A stretch of 11,684 bases of DNA. Origin: Oxalobacteraceae bacterium UBA7693. Its GTDB lineage: Bacteria; Pseudomonadota; Gammaproteobacteria; Burkholderiales; Burkholderiaceae_D. Where the stretch lies: NCBI GenBank assembly GCA_002482715.1, contig DLGN01000342.1:1-11684 (forward strand). Direction: 5' to 3'. The notes under the pieces were generated by a model. It was not told the origin of the DNA, searched no databases, and worked only from the letters and a program-made list of their open reading frames with translations. Below are positions 1 through 7,075 of this stretch, piece after piece. Position 1 is the first letter of the stretch. Each line of letters begins with the position of its first letter. Made by a program: the position numbers and the translations under genes.

Positions 1-412
1 CAGGGTTCCAATGAATATAATCAACATGACGTTGGAAATCATCTTCATCACGGATTTGGTGTTCCCAGAATCTTCTTTGCCATAAATTGCTTTCTCTACG
101 CTTGTTGCGAGAACTTGATAAATGAGGAGGTGGAACATTTCCAGCACATGCTTGAGAAACCTGTCGTTTGATCATGCTCCAGCGTTTTGAGAAATGATGA
201 TCGTCGTTTGGTAAGGTCCAGATGCAATGCATGTGATCAGGTAGCAAGACCCATGCATCGATAATAAATGGGTAATGGTTTCGCGTTGACGCGATTGCCT
301 CGCGCAATGCTTGACGAATTTGTTCTTCTAAAAAGATGGGCTTGCGGGCATGGCTGACGACGGTAAAAAAATAGCTCGCACCGGGAGTGTAGGCGCGTCG
401 ATAGTTGGACAT
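1..412 (-). CDS. REP-associated tyrosine transposase (RAYT, IS200/Y1 superfamily), 3' end beyond window
   Basis: This is a single-strand DNA transposase of the Y1 HUH superfamily, the domesticated RAYT type thought to mobilise REP hairpins. Read on the minus strand from ATG 412-410, it is open for 137 codons to the window edge. It begins MSNYRRAYTPGASYFFTVVS, has the metal-binding HUH region as LLPDHMHCIWTLP (about residues 56-68), and shows the family block WQRRFWEHQIRDEDD followed by HVDYIHWNP near the edge. The catalytic Tyr region, expected C-terminal to this, lies partly outside. The start is fixed by an in-frame TAA two codons upstream (TAA GAT ATG). An overlapping 62-residue frame here is only a shadow. 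REP hairpins bearing GTAG tags lie 70-285 bp upstream, as expected for a RAYT and its cognate repeats. Family call is strong; activity is unknown. Confidence 0.9.
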   Translation of the reverse strand, partial: MSNYRRAYTPGASYFFTVVSHARKPIFLEEQIRQALREAIASTRNHYPFIIDAWVLLPDHMHCIWTLPNDDHHFSKRWSMIKRQVSQACAGNVPPPHLSSSRNKRRESNLWQRRFWEHQIRDEDDFQRHVDYIHWNP

Positions 413-484
413 ATCTTAATGGCAAAAAATATGAAGAGTGCTTTGATATTAAGTTTTAGTCAATTAATATTTGCAGTATTTTTC

Positions 485-569
485 GTGGGGTTTGCCATGT
501 GCACCATGTCCCGGCAACAACCAACCTTGATGATTGTTGCAAAGGTTTGGTGCGCACGGCGCACCCTAC
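485..569. repeat. REP pair (BIME-like unit 1), 85 bp
   Basis: Two short palindromes face each other: a worn left arm beginning GTGGGGTTTGCC (485) and a well-kept right arm, GGTGCGC-ACG-GCGCACC followed by CTAC (549-569). The right arm is a 7-bp hairpin with a 3-nt loop, and its reverse complement starts GTAGGGTGCGC. The unit aligns without gaps to the unit at 612-696, with 65 of 85 positions identical by my hand count. The GTAG tetranucleotide at the hairpin foot is the signature recognised by RAYT proteins in studied systems. Its position just upstream of the RAYT gene suggests a cognate relationship. Confidence 0.8.
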
Positions 570-611
570 GGTCTAAATACAGCTGACGATCCGTCGGAGA
601 GGTAAGATTTT

Positions 612-696
612 GTAGGGTGCGCCATGCGCACCATGCTTCAGCAGTGAACGACTATGATGATTGTTACAAATGTTTGGCGCGCACGGCACACCTTAC
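612..696. repeat. REP pair (BIME-like unit 2), 85 bp
   Basis: The left arm is GTAG followed by GGTGCGC-CAT-GCGCACC (612-632), a perfect 7-bp hairpin with 3-nt loop. The right arm (673-696) is a slightly worn copy ending CACACCTTAC. It repeats unit 1 at a 127-bp period, in the same orientation and at exactly the same length. It ends 13 bp before the ubiT stop codon on the opposite strand, so its hairpins would lie just past the end of the ubiVT transcript and may protect or terminate it. Confidence 0.8.
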
Positions 697-709
697 TGGG
701 GCTTGGACC

Positions 710-1156
710 TTACACTACTTGTGCACCGATTTTTTCCGCAAGCCGATTCAACCAAGCCGGACGTTCACTAGCATCGATCCAGTATTTCACCGCAATCCCT
801 AACTCCGTATTACCTTCGATTCTTAAACGACGACGGAAGAATAAAGTATCGGCATCTTCCAGGGCTGTGGCCAGCTTTAAAAAATCCATTGCACAGGCGC
901 TGAGGCTGACGTCGGTGGCTTGCTGTTGGATGGCTTTAAAGCGACCATTCTCGCAACGAAAGCACAGGCGTAAGCCAAGATCTTCGACGTGGATTTGAAA
1001 CGTTCTTCCATAGAGATTTTCTGGAGCTATCAGCCAGCTGCGCTGGCGCGCCAGCTCTAACATCAACATTAAGGGCGCGCCCGCCACAGGTGAGGGCAGG
1101 CGTCGGCCGATTTTTCCAAATACGGTGGGAAAGCGAAAATCAGTGAAGTTCATCAT
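710..1156 (-). CDS. ubiT: Ubiquinone biosynthesis accessory factor UbiT, SCP2 lipid-binding domain
   Basis: UbiT is the SCP2-domain accessory protein (E. coli YhbT) needed for O2-independent ubiquinone synthesis, where it probably presents the lipid intermediate to the UbiU/UbiV hydroxylases. The product is 148 residues, of which most is one SCP2-like domain (about 25-130); it starts MMNFTDFRFPTVFGKIGRRL, which resembles UbiT N-termini. There is no signal peptide, so it is cytosolic or membrane-peripheral. It is the second gene after ubiV, starting 9 bp after the ubiV stop, so the two are probably co-transcribed and perhaps translationally coupled; I see no strong Shine-Dalgarno of its own. 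Two consecutive ATGs (1156 and 1153) are possible starts. REP hairpins follow immediately downstream. Confidence 0.85.
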   Translation of the reverse strand: MMNFTDFRFPTVFGKIGRRLPSPVAGAPLMLMLELARQRSWLIAPENLYGRTFQIHVEDLGLRLCFRCENGRFKAIQQQATDVSLSACAMDFLKLATALEDADTLFFRRRLRIEGNTELGIAVKYWIDASERPAWLNRLAEKIGAQVV

Positions 1157-1165
1157 AGAATAAAT

Positions 1166-2071
1166 TTAAATTGCTTGAATCGGTATTGTTTGCCATTGCA
1201 TGCCGGAACTGCCGTTCCAATAGCCGTTGCAGCGTTCCGATTGCGGCGGCAGCAAGTTAGGCTCAATCACCGCCGATTGTTCACGGCGACGTGCGGTATC
1301 GAAGGCGTGGACGATTTTTTCCATATTATTGGACTGCACCTGCAGACGCATGACATCGACTTGCAGATTTTTGAGAGTAGGAATTTGTGGGCTTAAATCA
1401 AGGCAATTTGCGCTTTGAGTTTGTATGCCATTGATAGTTAAGAAATCGCTGTGCTCGCGGGTTTGTAACGCCAATCCATCGGGATAGTGTTCACAGCGAA
1501 ACTCGCAATTATCTTTGCGCAGTCTGTGATGGCGGGCAGTGAAACAACGGGAAGAGAAGGCAAGTGCCATGCGTCCCCACACTTGGACTTCGGTCTCTAA
1601 ACCTTCTGGACGTTGTGCCTGTAAGGCAGCCAGATCGGCACCGCTTAATTCTATTGGTGGCGTAAAGCGCATCGCACCTAAATCACGCAACCAGTTTAAG
1701 GTGCCGGTGTGATAGACATTTAAATGCGGGCCAGCGACAAAGGGGCGTCCTTGCATCGCACGCACAGCACTAAAATCATTGGCTTCGATCAGTAAATTGT
1801 CGGCTGCTGCGGCATCGATTAGTTTGTGCATGGCACGTCGATCAGCTTCGTTATCGATCAAAGTTAAGCTTGAGAGTACCACCTGCTTACCCGCATCACG
1901 ACAAGCTTTCGCCAAACTAATCCAATCCGGCAAACGCATTACATGCCGACGCGAACAAACGACTTCACCCAGATAAATAACATCCACAGGCCAGTGCATC
2001 GCCTCCACATAAAAGCGCATCGTAGCTTCTTTAGACCAGTAATAAGACAGTGGTGCGAGTGAGAGTTTCAT
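1166..2071 (-). CDS. ubiV: Ubiquinone biosynthesis protein UbiV (peptidase U32 family, Fe-S)
   Basis: UbiV (E. coli YhbV) works with UbiU in a heterodimer that hydroxylates the ubiquinone ring without oxygen, each subunit carrying a 4Fe-4S cluster. The protein is 301 residues, a normal length, opens MKLSLAPLSYYWSKE and keeps the U32 barrel. The four expected cluster ligands are visible: C39 (in GEVVCSRR), C176 (SSRCFTARHH), C189 and C193 (NCEFRCEHYPDG), with the C-X12-C-X3-C spacing of E. coli UbiV. The ATG at 2071 is preceded by AAAGAA as a modest ribosome site. ubiT follows 9 bp downstream. ubiU, usually next to ubiV, is not on either side: upstream lies a REP pair and the end of an ABC exporter operon. 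In E. coli these genes respond to anaerobiosis through FNR; I could not find a convincing FNR box here. Confidence 0.9.
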   Translation of the reverse strand: MKLSLAPLSYYWSKEATMRFYVEAMHWPVDVIYLGEVVCSRRHVMRLPDWISLAKACRDAGKQVVLSSLTLIDNEADRRAMHKLIDAAAADNLLIEANDFSAVRAMQGRPFVAGPHLNVYHTGTLNWLRDLGAMRFTPPIELSGADLAALQAQRPEGLETEVQVWGRMALAFSSRCFTARHHRLRKDNCEFRCEHYPDGLALQTREHSDFLTINGIQTQSANCLDLSPQIPTLKNLQVDVMRLQVQSNNMEKIVHAFDTARRREQSAVIEPNLLPPQSERCNGYWNGSSGMQWQTIPIQAI

Positions 2072-2134
2072 AAGTTCTTTATGTTTAAATAGTCAAACAA
2101 AGCGCAGAGTGTGATGTCTAAATCGCGATCTTTT

Positions 2135-2216
2135 GTAGGGCGGGTGCAACCCGCGCCGCCAGGACGTGATGCAAGCAAGCTCGACCTATGAACAGCGCGG
2201 GTTTCACCCGCCCTAC
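2135..2216. repeat. REP pair, second sequence class, 22-bp arms
   Basis: The left arm (2135-2156) starts GTAGGGCGGGT and contains the hairpin GCGGGT-GCA-ACCCGC. The right arm (2195-2216) contains GCGGGT-TTC-ACCCGC and ends CCGCCCTAC. The arms are reverse complements over 22 bp with one mismatch, separated by 38 bp, so the element can form two small hairpins or one long stem. It has the same GTAG foot as the repeats near the RAYT gene but a different stem. It sits between the end of the exporter operon (stop at 2275) and ubiV, both on the minus strand, and could insulate or attenuate read-through into ubiV. Confidence 0.85.
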
Positions 2217-2274
2217 GAGTTCGAAAATATCAGTTCAGAATAATGGTTTTTGTTTCGTCACATTCAATGGAACA

Positions 2275-3522
2275 CTATACCCCACGGGTCGCGGTTGCTG
2301 GCGAAATACTTGCCGCTCTCCAGGCTGGTGCATACACAGCAATGACACCTAACATCCAAAATAGTAACGGCGACAGAAGCAGATAAGATACTGGTAGTTT
2401 CGGTAATTCAAATTGTCCCACCAATACCTGATTCAAGCCAAGTGCTAGGGCAATCCCAAATACAATACCGCCCGTCGTAATCAACCAATTTTCAGCGATG
2501 AAATAAGTCAGAATATCGATACGTCTCGCACCTAAAGCACGGCGAATACCAATTTGTTTGCGACGCTGTGCTACCCATAAGGTACTCATACCGACGATAC
2601 CACTGGCAGTCACGACGACCAACAAGGCACTTACCGCGAGCAACATCCAAGCCAAGCCTTTTTCACTACGATAGCGATCGTCACGAAATTTCTCCATACT
2701 CGTTGCTTTGACGTAGATCGGTGTAGCTGATGCTTTACGTAGAGCTTCTTCCACTTCTTTCATCACACGATCACGCTGTCCCGCTTCGGCACGTACTGCA
2801 TAACCGTCCCAGATTTGGCCAGTCACACGCGCAGGCATAATCGTAGCAAATTCACCGTTCGGTGTAGACTGAGCGCCAGAAGTTTGCAAAGTTTCGACTA
2901 CGCCTATAATGGTTACGCCATTAGCGTTACTCCCGGTCCCAAAGAAATACTCTTTCCCTACGAAGTTCGACTGTCCTGGAAATAGTTTCTGTGCTAAAGC
3001 TTTACTAACTATCACTTTTTTTACGAAGCCACCGTCGACATTAGGGTTCACCTCTAAAAAATCACCTGCCTGAAAATCTTGCCCTTCAACCAAACGTAAT
3101 TTCCAAGTCTTGACAAGTGAATCTGGGGACACAAATATCCCGCTTGTTGCAGTTTGTACCGCCTGCTTGCGATCAATAGCCACCGAATTATTGCTACCTG
3201 AACGCGAAACAGGAAAGGAGCTAACACGTGCGACTGACACTACACCAGGGACCGCACGTATCGTATCGGCTTCACGCTTTTGCAAAGCGAGTTGATCTTC
3301 ATGTCCGCCCAAAATCTGATTTCTAACATTAACCCTAAAAACCTCAAGCTCATCGGCAATACCACTAGGGCGGGCGGCTACATCAAGACGTAGATTAACA
3401 ATATAAATCGCATTCACCAGTATCGCCAAACTTAATGCCACCTGCAAAGCGACTAACACGGGACCCAACTTATTGCGCATCAATGCGGAAAAAATGGGAC
3501 GTAGTTCAAATAATGTTTTCAT
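2275..3522 (-). CDS. ABC exporter permease, MacB/FtsX type (second permease of the operon)
   Basis: This is an inner-membrane permease of the MacB/LolCE/FtsX class (type VII ABC). Its 415 residues are arranged as one N-terminal helix (about 22-43), a large periplasmic MacB-type domain (about 45-285), then three C-terminal helices (about 291-315, 344-366, 380-400). The cytoplasmic coupling stretch RRKQIGIRRALGARR (320-334) after the second helix is the FtsX-domain signature. There is no fused ATPase, so it must use the separate ATPase encoded upstream. The ATG at 3522 has GAGAG about 8 nt upstream, and the gene starts 17 bp after the first permease gene. It probably pairs as a heterodimer with that permease. 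Substrate is not predictable from sequence. It is the last gene of the operon; no U-tract terminator is seen, only the REP pair further down. Confidence 0.9.
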   Translation of the reverse strand: MKTLFELRPIFSALMRNKLGPVLVALQVALSLAILVNAIYIVNLRLDVAARPSGIADELEVFRVNVRNQILGGHEDQLALQKREADTIRAVPGVVSVARVSSFPVSRSGSNNSVAIDRKQAVQTATSGIFVSPDSLVKTWKLRLVEGQDFQAGDFLEVNPNVDGGFVKKVIVSKALAQKLFPGQSNFVGKEYFFGTGSNANGVTIIGVVETLQTSGAQSTPNGEFATIMPARVTGQIWDGYAVRAEAGQRDRVMKEVEEALRKASATPIYVKATSMEKFRDDRYRSEKGLAWMLLAVSALLVVVTASGIVGMSTLWVAQRRKQIGIRRALGARRIDILTYFIAENWLITTGGIVFGIALALGLNQVLVGQFELPKLPVSYLLLSPLLFWMLGVIAVYAPAWRAASISPATATRGV

Positions 3523-3539
3523 GATTGTTGCTCTCTTCT

Positions 3540-4853
3540 TTATTGCGATTTAAGTTGAATTGCTGGTGTCACCTGACATGCACGCCAAGTAGGCAACAGA
3601 CCGGCAATCATCGCTGCACTCACCGACATGAAGAAAGTCAAGCCTAACATCGCCCAATCCATGTGTGCGACGACAGCCAGTGCTTTCGATTGCAAAGCAA
3701 TGAGTTGCAAAGCTCCTGCTGCTAGTAACACGCCTAACAACGCGCCGACCAAACCGACCACCGCGGTCTCAATCAAGAACTGGGTAAATATCTCCTTACG
3801 TGACGCACCCAGTGCGCGTCTGACACCGACCTCTGACGCTCGCACTGAAAACTTCGCCAACAATAAACCCACCGTATTGACCAAACAAAGCAAAAGAAAA
3901 CCAAATGCCAACCAAGCCGACAAGCGACTATCGTCCCCAATCACTTGCATTTCGACCAAAAATTCACGCACATTAAACAAGCGATTTTTTGCCTGACGTT
4001 GGAAGCGCCCTAACTTGAACTGCTCAGCTGCGTAGCTATCCAAATAATTTTGTAATTCAGCGCGTTGACTTGGTGATTTCAATTCGAACCAAAAATGAAA
4101 CCAAGTGCACTCAGAGTTTAAACGCCCTTCCCAACCCGGATCTGAACGTGAAGTACAGCCCATACTCCCACTATGCGCAGTTTCACGGCGAATCGCATTG
4201 CTCAAAGGCAGTATGAAATCAGGCTCTTCAACAAATGCAGCCTCACGGCCATTAAAGATGTAGAATTTTGGCTTGGGCGCCCAGTCATCGGCAACACCTA
4301 TCACCGTGAAATCACCTTTCAACATACGAAGTTTTTGCCCCACAGGGTTCGCTGTACCAAAAAACTTTTCTGCCATTTTTTTACTTAGAACCACTACATC
4401 CGCAGAGTTTTTATCTTCAGAGGCTTGCCATCCTTGTCCAACAACAAAGGGAATCTCAAACATGGCAAACGTATCGGCTGTCACGGCTAAACCTTCCATC
4501 GAGATGGCACCCAAATCTTTACGTGCAGGCTCTGCTGTTGCCTCAATCCCGTACATTGCAGCACGACGTACGCCTTGCTTGCTTTCGAGAAGATTACTTA
4601 TGTCTTTATATGTAAATTGATGGTCATTCGGTTCATCACCCGGTGTGTAACCTTCCTTCTGCCCAACATCAAGAATAGCGGTGAACAGGCGATCACTCTT
4701 TTGCGGAATAGGATCACCGGACATCACATGTAAAATAGTGAGTGTCGAAACACTGGCTGCTACGCCAATCGCCAGCGTCAATATCATCAAAGCGGTCAAT
4801 GCTGGATTGCGTCTTAAGCTACGCAAGCCCAGAAAAAAATAGTAAGTCAACAT
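3540..4853 (-). CDS. ABC exporter permease, MacB/FtsX type (first permease of the operon)
   Basis: The first of two MacB-like permeases has 437 residues. A helix at about 20-43 is followed by a MacB_PCD-like periplasmic domain, then three helices (about 313-335, 361-388, 399-420). The FtsX coupling motif EVGVRRALGASRKEI lies at 341-355. The periplasmic part carries two cysteines, C233 (SMGCTSRSD) and C249 (NSECTWFHFW), which could form a disulfide; the other permease has no equivalent pair. The ATG at 4853 is preceded by GCGGAA and lies 14 bp after the ATPase gene, so the genes are tightly packed. It should assemble with the second permease and the ATPase, with the adaptor bridging to an outer-membrane channel not encoded here. 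Confidence 0.9.
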   Translation of the reverse strand: MLTYYFFLGLRSLRRNPALTALMILTLAIGVAASVSTLTILHVMSGDPIPQKSDRLFTAILDVGQKEGYTPGDEPNDHQFTYKDISNLLESKQGVRRAAMYGIEATAEPARKDLGAISMEGLAVTADTFAMFEIPFVVGQGWQASEDKNSADVVVLSKKMAEKFFGTANPVGQKLRMLKGDFTVIGVADDWAPKPKFYIFNGREAAFVEEPDFILPLSNAIRRETAHSGSMGCTSRSDPGWEGRLNSECTWFHFWFELKSPSQRAELQNYLDSYAAEQFKLGRFQRQAKNRLFNVREFLVEMQVIGDDSRLSAWLAFGFLLLCLVNTVGLLLAKFSVRASEVGVRRALGASRKEIFTQFLIETAVVGLVGALLGVLLAAGALQLIALQSKALAVVAHMDWAMLGLTFFMSVSAAMIAGLLPTWRACQVTPAIQLKSQ

Positions 4854-4867
4854 AATCGTTCCGCCTT

Positions 4868-5596
4868 TTATGCAATGTGCAGATTGGTTTCAACATTCTG
4901 ATGCTCTACCACCAAGCTCGGTGTTTTACGCACCAGATCAGAAACCTGACCGTCAATGATATGCACATTCCGTTGTGAACGTAGTGCTAATTCAGGATCA
5001 TGGGTGACCATCAAAATCGTCGTGCCTCTGGCATTAATTTCTTCCAGCAATTCCATCACGCTACGCGCCATTTGTGTGTCCAGATTACCGGTTGGTTCAT
5101 CGGCAAGTAGCAAGCGCGGGGAACCAGCCAAGGCACGTGCAATCGCCACACGTTGCTGCTGCCCGCCTGACAGCTCGGCGGGATAATGCTTCATGCGCGA
5201 AGCCAATCCCACTTGCGCTAAAGCGTCTTCGATCCGCTCTTTGCGCTCTTTTGCAGCAAAGCCACGATAGCGTAAAGGTACATCGACGTTATCAAACAAA
5301 TTCAAATCAGGAATTAAATTAAAGCCCTGAAAAATAAAGCCCAGCTTTTCATTGCGCAAACGCGTGCGGGCGTTGTCGTTCATACCTGTCACGTTGACAC
5401 CATCTAGAAAATATTCACCACCGGTAAAATCTTCTAACAATCCAGCGATATTTAAGAAGGTGGTTTTACCTGACCCTGAAGGGCCAGTCACCGTCACAAA
5501 TTCACCTTGCTTAACGTGAATTTCAAATCCACGCAAAGCATGGGTTTCTATCATATGCGTACGATAAACTTTGCTCAGATTTTTCATGTGTAACAT
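4868..5596 (-). CDS. ABC exporter ATP-binding protein, MacB/LolD subfamily
   Basis: This is the cytoplasmic ATPase that powers the two permeases. The 242-residue protein has all the motifs: Walker A GPSGSGKTT (38-46), Q-loop Q90, signature LSGGQQQR (142-149), Walker B LLLADE (162-167) followed by PTGNLD, and the H-loop histidine H199 in MVTHD. These mark the LolD/MacB/FtsE subfamily. ATG 5596 is the likely start, with AAGGA six nucleotides upstream; a second ATG at 5587 is less well placed. The C-terminal tail of about 25 residues after the H-loop region (VRKTPSLVVEHQNVETNLHI) extends past the core fold and is unexplained. The gene lies 33 bp after the adaptor gene and 14 bp before the first permease. 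Confidence 0.95.
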   Translation of the reverse strand: MLHMKNLSKVYRTHMIETHALRGFEIHVKQGEFVTVTGPSGSGKTTFLNIAGLLEDFTGGEYFLDGVNVTGMNDNARTRLRNEKLGFIFQGFNLIPDLNLFDNVDVPLRYRGFAAKERKERIEDALAQVGLASRMKHYPAELSGGQQQRVAIARALAGSPRLLLADEPTGNLDTQMARSVMELLEEINARGTTILMVTHDPELALRSQRNVHIIDGQVSDLVRKTPSLVVEHQNVETNLHIA

Positions 5597-5629
5597 GGCA
5601 TTTCCTTTTCTTAAATTCGGTTTTAAAGA

Positions 5630-6898
5630 TTAATTATTCAAAGAGATTTTTTCTGCATTTTCAAACTGATCGGTACCAGCGACGACGACCTTATCGCCTA
5701 GCTTTAAACCATCCACAATCTCAACCGCAGAAATACTGGTCGCACCTAATTTAAATGGACGACGTACTGCGATATTGTTTTCGACAACGTAGACAAACCG
5801 ACCGCCTTCGCTCTCAACAAAGGGCCCGCGAGCCAACATCAAGACATTCGGTTTTTCTTCAATTAAGAGTCGTGCTGAGACTCGTTGGCTTTGACGCAAA
5901 CCCGATGGTTGGGTGCCTTCAAAACGTACTCTTGCTAAGACTTGGTTTTTCACCACTTCAGGTGACAAGGCGGATAATTTTCCTTTGGTCGTCACACCAT
6001 TAATCGTGATCTCAGCAGTCATGCCTAAACCTAAATCTGCCACATAAGTTTCTGGAATTTCTAATTCCACTTCGAGCTGAGATAGATCGACCAAGGTCAT
6101 TAACGCGGTATTCGCTGCAACGACACTCCGATTCGCCACCGATAAGGTACCGACCATGCCATCGACTGGGGCTTTGAGCTTGAGCTCGTCAACTTTGCGT
6201 TTGGCATCATCACGTACCAAACGTTGTTGTTCTAACTGTGCACTCTTGGTTTTAAGATTCAGATCGACGTCTTCATTTTCTAAACCCGTCGCGGCCTCTG
6301 CATGTTTTGCGCGAATTTCAGCCGTCTTCAAAGCATCTTGGGCACGCATGTAATCAATTTTAGAAATCACACCTGAAGGGCCGGCTTTCTCAAAACGTTC
6401 GTAAGTACGCGCGGCAGTGATGCGCTCAATCTCGGCCTGATCTGCATCCCGACGTGCGATCAGTTTTTGTTTGCGGGCGAGGATTTTTTGACGTGCAACT
6501 TCGGCTTCCAGTTGATCGTAATTGGCTTGTTCGCGCTTGAGTAAGCTAGTCAGATCAGGCGATTCTAGTTCGGCGACGATATCGCCCTTTTTCACCATGT
6601 CGCCGGCTTTGACTTTTAAAGTCACCGTACTAGATGCGGTGGAATATAAGGTGGGACTGATCGCAGCAACCATGCGGCCATTGACAGCGACATCGCGCAC
6701 CAAGGTACCGCGCGTGACTTGTGCTACTTTAATGCGCGCGCTGTTAATCGATTTCGAACTATTGCCATAAGCACGTAAGAGTGCAAAGCAAATGATCAAG
6801 AAAGCGATAGCGCATAAGCTGATTATCCATATTTTTTTTCGACGCCATACTGGTGGCGCTGCAATCATTGCGTCTTGACCTGAGGTATCTCGAATCAT
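5630..6898 (-). CDS. Periplasmic adaptor (membrane fusion protein), MacA/HlyD-like
   Basis: The adaptor links the inner-membrane ABC transporter to an outer-membrane TolC-type channel. In 422 residues it has a short cytoplasmic lead, one membrane anchor (about 22-42), split lipoyl halves (about 85-118 and 238-272, the second as KLKAPVDGMVGTLSV), a long charged alpha-hairpin between them (about 117-240) and beta-barrel/membrane-proximal domains to the C-terminus. Overall it matches MacA-type proteins but is anchored, not secreted. The ATG at 6898 has AGGA five nucleotides upstream. It is the first gene of the operon and sits directly behind the predicted sigma-54 promoter. No TolC homologue is in the window, so a housekeeping channel is presumably shared. 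Confidence 0.92.
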   Translation of the reverse strand: MIRDTSGQDAMIAAPPVWRRKKIWIISLCAIAFLIICFALLRAYGNSSKSINSARIKVAQVTRGTLVRDVAVNGRMVAAISPTLYSTASSTVTLKVKAGDMVKKGDIVAELESPDLTSLLKREQANYDQLEAEVARQKILARKQKLIARRDADQAEIERITAARTYERFEKAGPSGVISKIDYMRAQDALKTAEIRAKHAEAATGLENEDVDLNLKTKSAQLEQQRLVRDDAKRKVDELKLKAPVDGMVGTLSVANRSVVAANTALMTLVDLSQLEVELEIPETYVADLGLGMTAEITINGVTTKGKLSALSPEVVKNQVLARVRFEGTQPSGLRQSQRVSARLLIEEKPNVLMLARGPFVESEGGRFVYVVENNIAVRRPFKLGATSISAVEIVDGLKLGDKVVVAGTDQFENAEKISLNN

Positions 6899-6937
6899 GT
6901 GGTTCCTGCCTAAAGTTAATCGAATGTTTAACTCTTT

Positions 6938-6953
6938 AGCAGGAAGCGTGCCA
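6938..6953 (-). promoter_or_regulatory. Sigma-54 (RpoN) promoter of the exporter operon
   Basis: On the minus strand the sequence reads TGGCACG-CTTC-CTGCT. It matches the RpoN consensus TGGCACG-N4-TTGCW at 11 of 12 defined positions. The GG (-24) and GC (-12) dinucleotides, at 6952-6951 and 6940-6939, are separated by exactly 10 bp, as the factor requires. Transcription would start near 6928, leaving a leader of about 30 nt before the adaptor ATG. A sigma-54 promoter implies silence until an AAA+ activator binds upstream. Confidence 0.8.
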
Positions 6954-7020
6954 CAGGAAAATTTCGCTCTAAGACATTGATTTATATAGATTTAGCGTTT
7001 ATGTGTTCAATACAAAGCAG

Positions 7021-7064
7021 TGTCCGCACTTGTCCAAACATGCGCCTATGGACAGCTGTGGACA
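7021..7064. promoter_or_regulatory. Mirror-symmetric TGTCC/GGACA array, candidate enhancer for a sigma-54 activator
   Basis: Four 5-bp boxes are arranged as TGTCC-N5-TGTCC-N14-GGACA-N5-GGACA (boxes at 7021, 7031, 7050, 7060). Boxes in each half are one helical turn apart (10-bp period) and the two halves are exact inverted images in the boxes. The centre is about 115 bp upstream of the predicted sigma-54 start, which is the usual range for NtrC-type activators. It lies 11 bp beyond the stop of the Lrp-type gene, so a role as an interrupted hairpin at that gene's 3' end is the alternative; no U-tract follows. Confidence 0.6.
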
Positions 7065-7075
7065 ACTAAAACAGT

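Noticed and set aside
2072..2100. FNR-like box upstream of ubiV (TTGAC-TATT-TAAAC)
   Set aside because: The first half matches TTGAT at four of five positions but the second half hardly matches ATCAA, so it is not a credible FNR site.
3628..3996. 122-residue plus-strand open frame inside the first permease gene
   Set aside because: It is antisense to a clear FtsX-domain coding region and is a frame shadow.
6970..7010. Sigma-70-like promoter (TTGAAC-N16-TATATA) upstream of the adaptor gene
   Set aside because: Only four of six matches in each box; the sigma-54 site nearer the gene is far stronger. It could be a minor second promoter.
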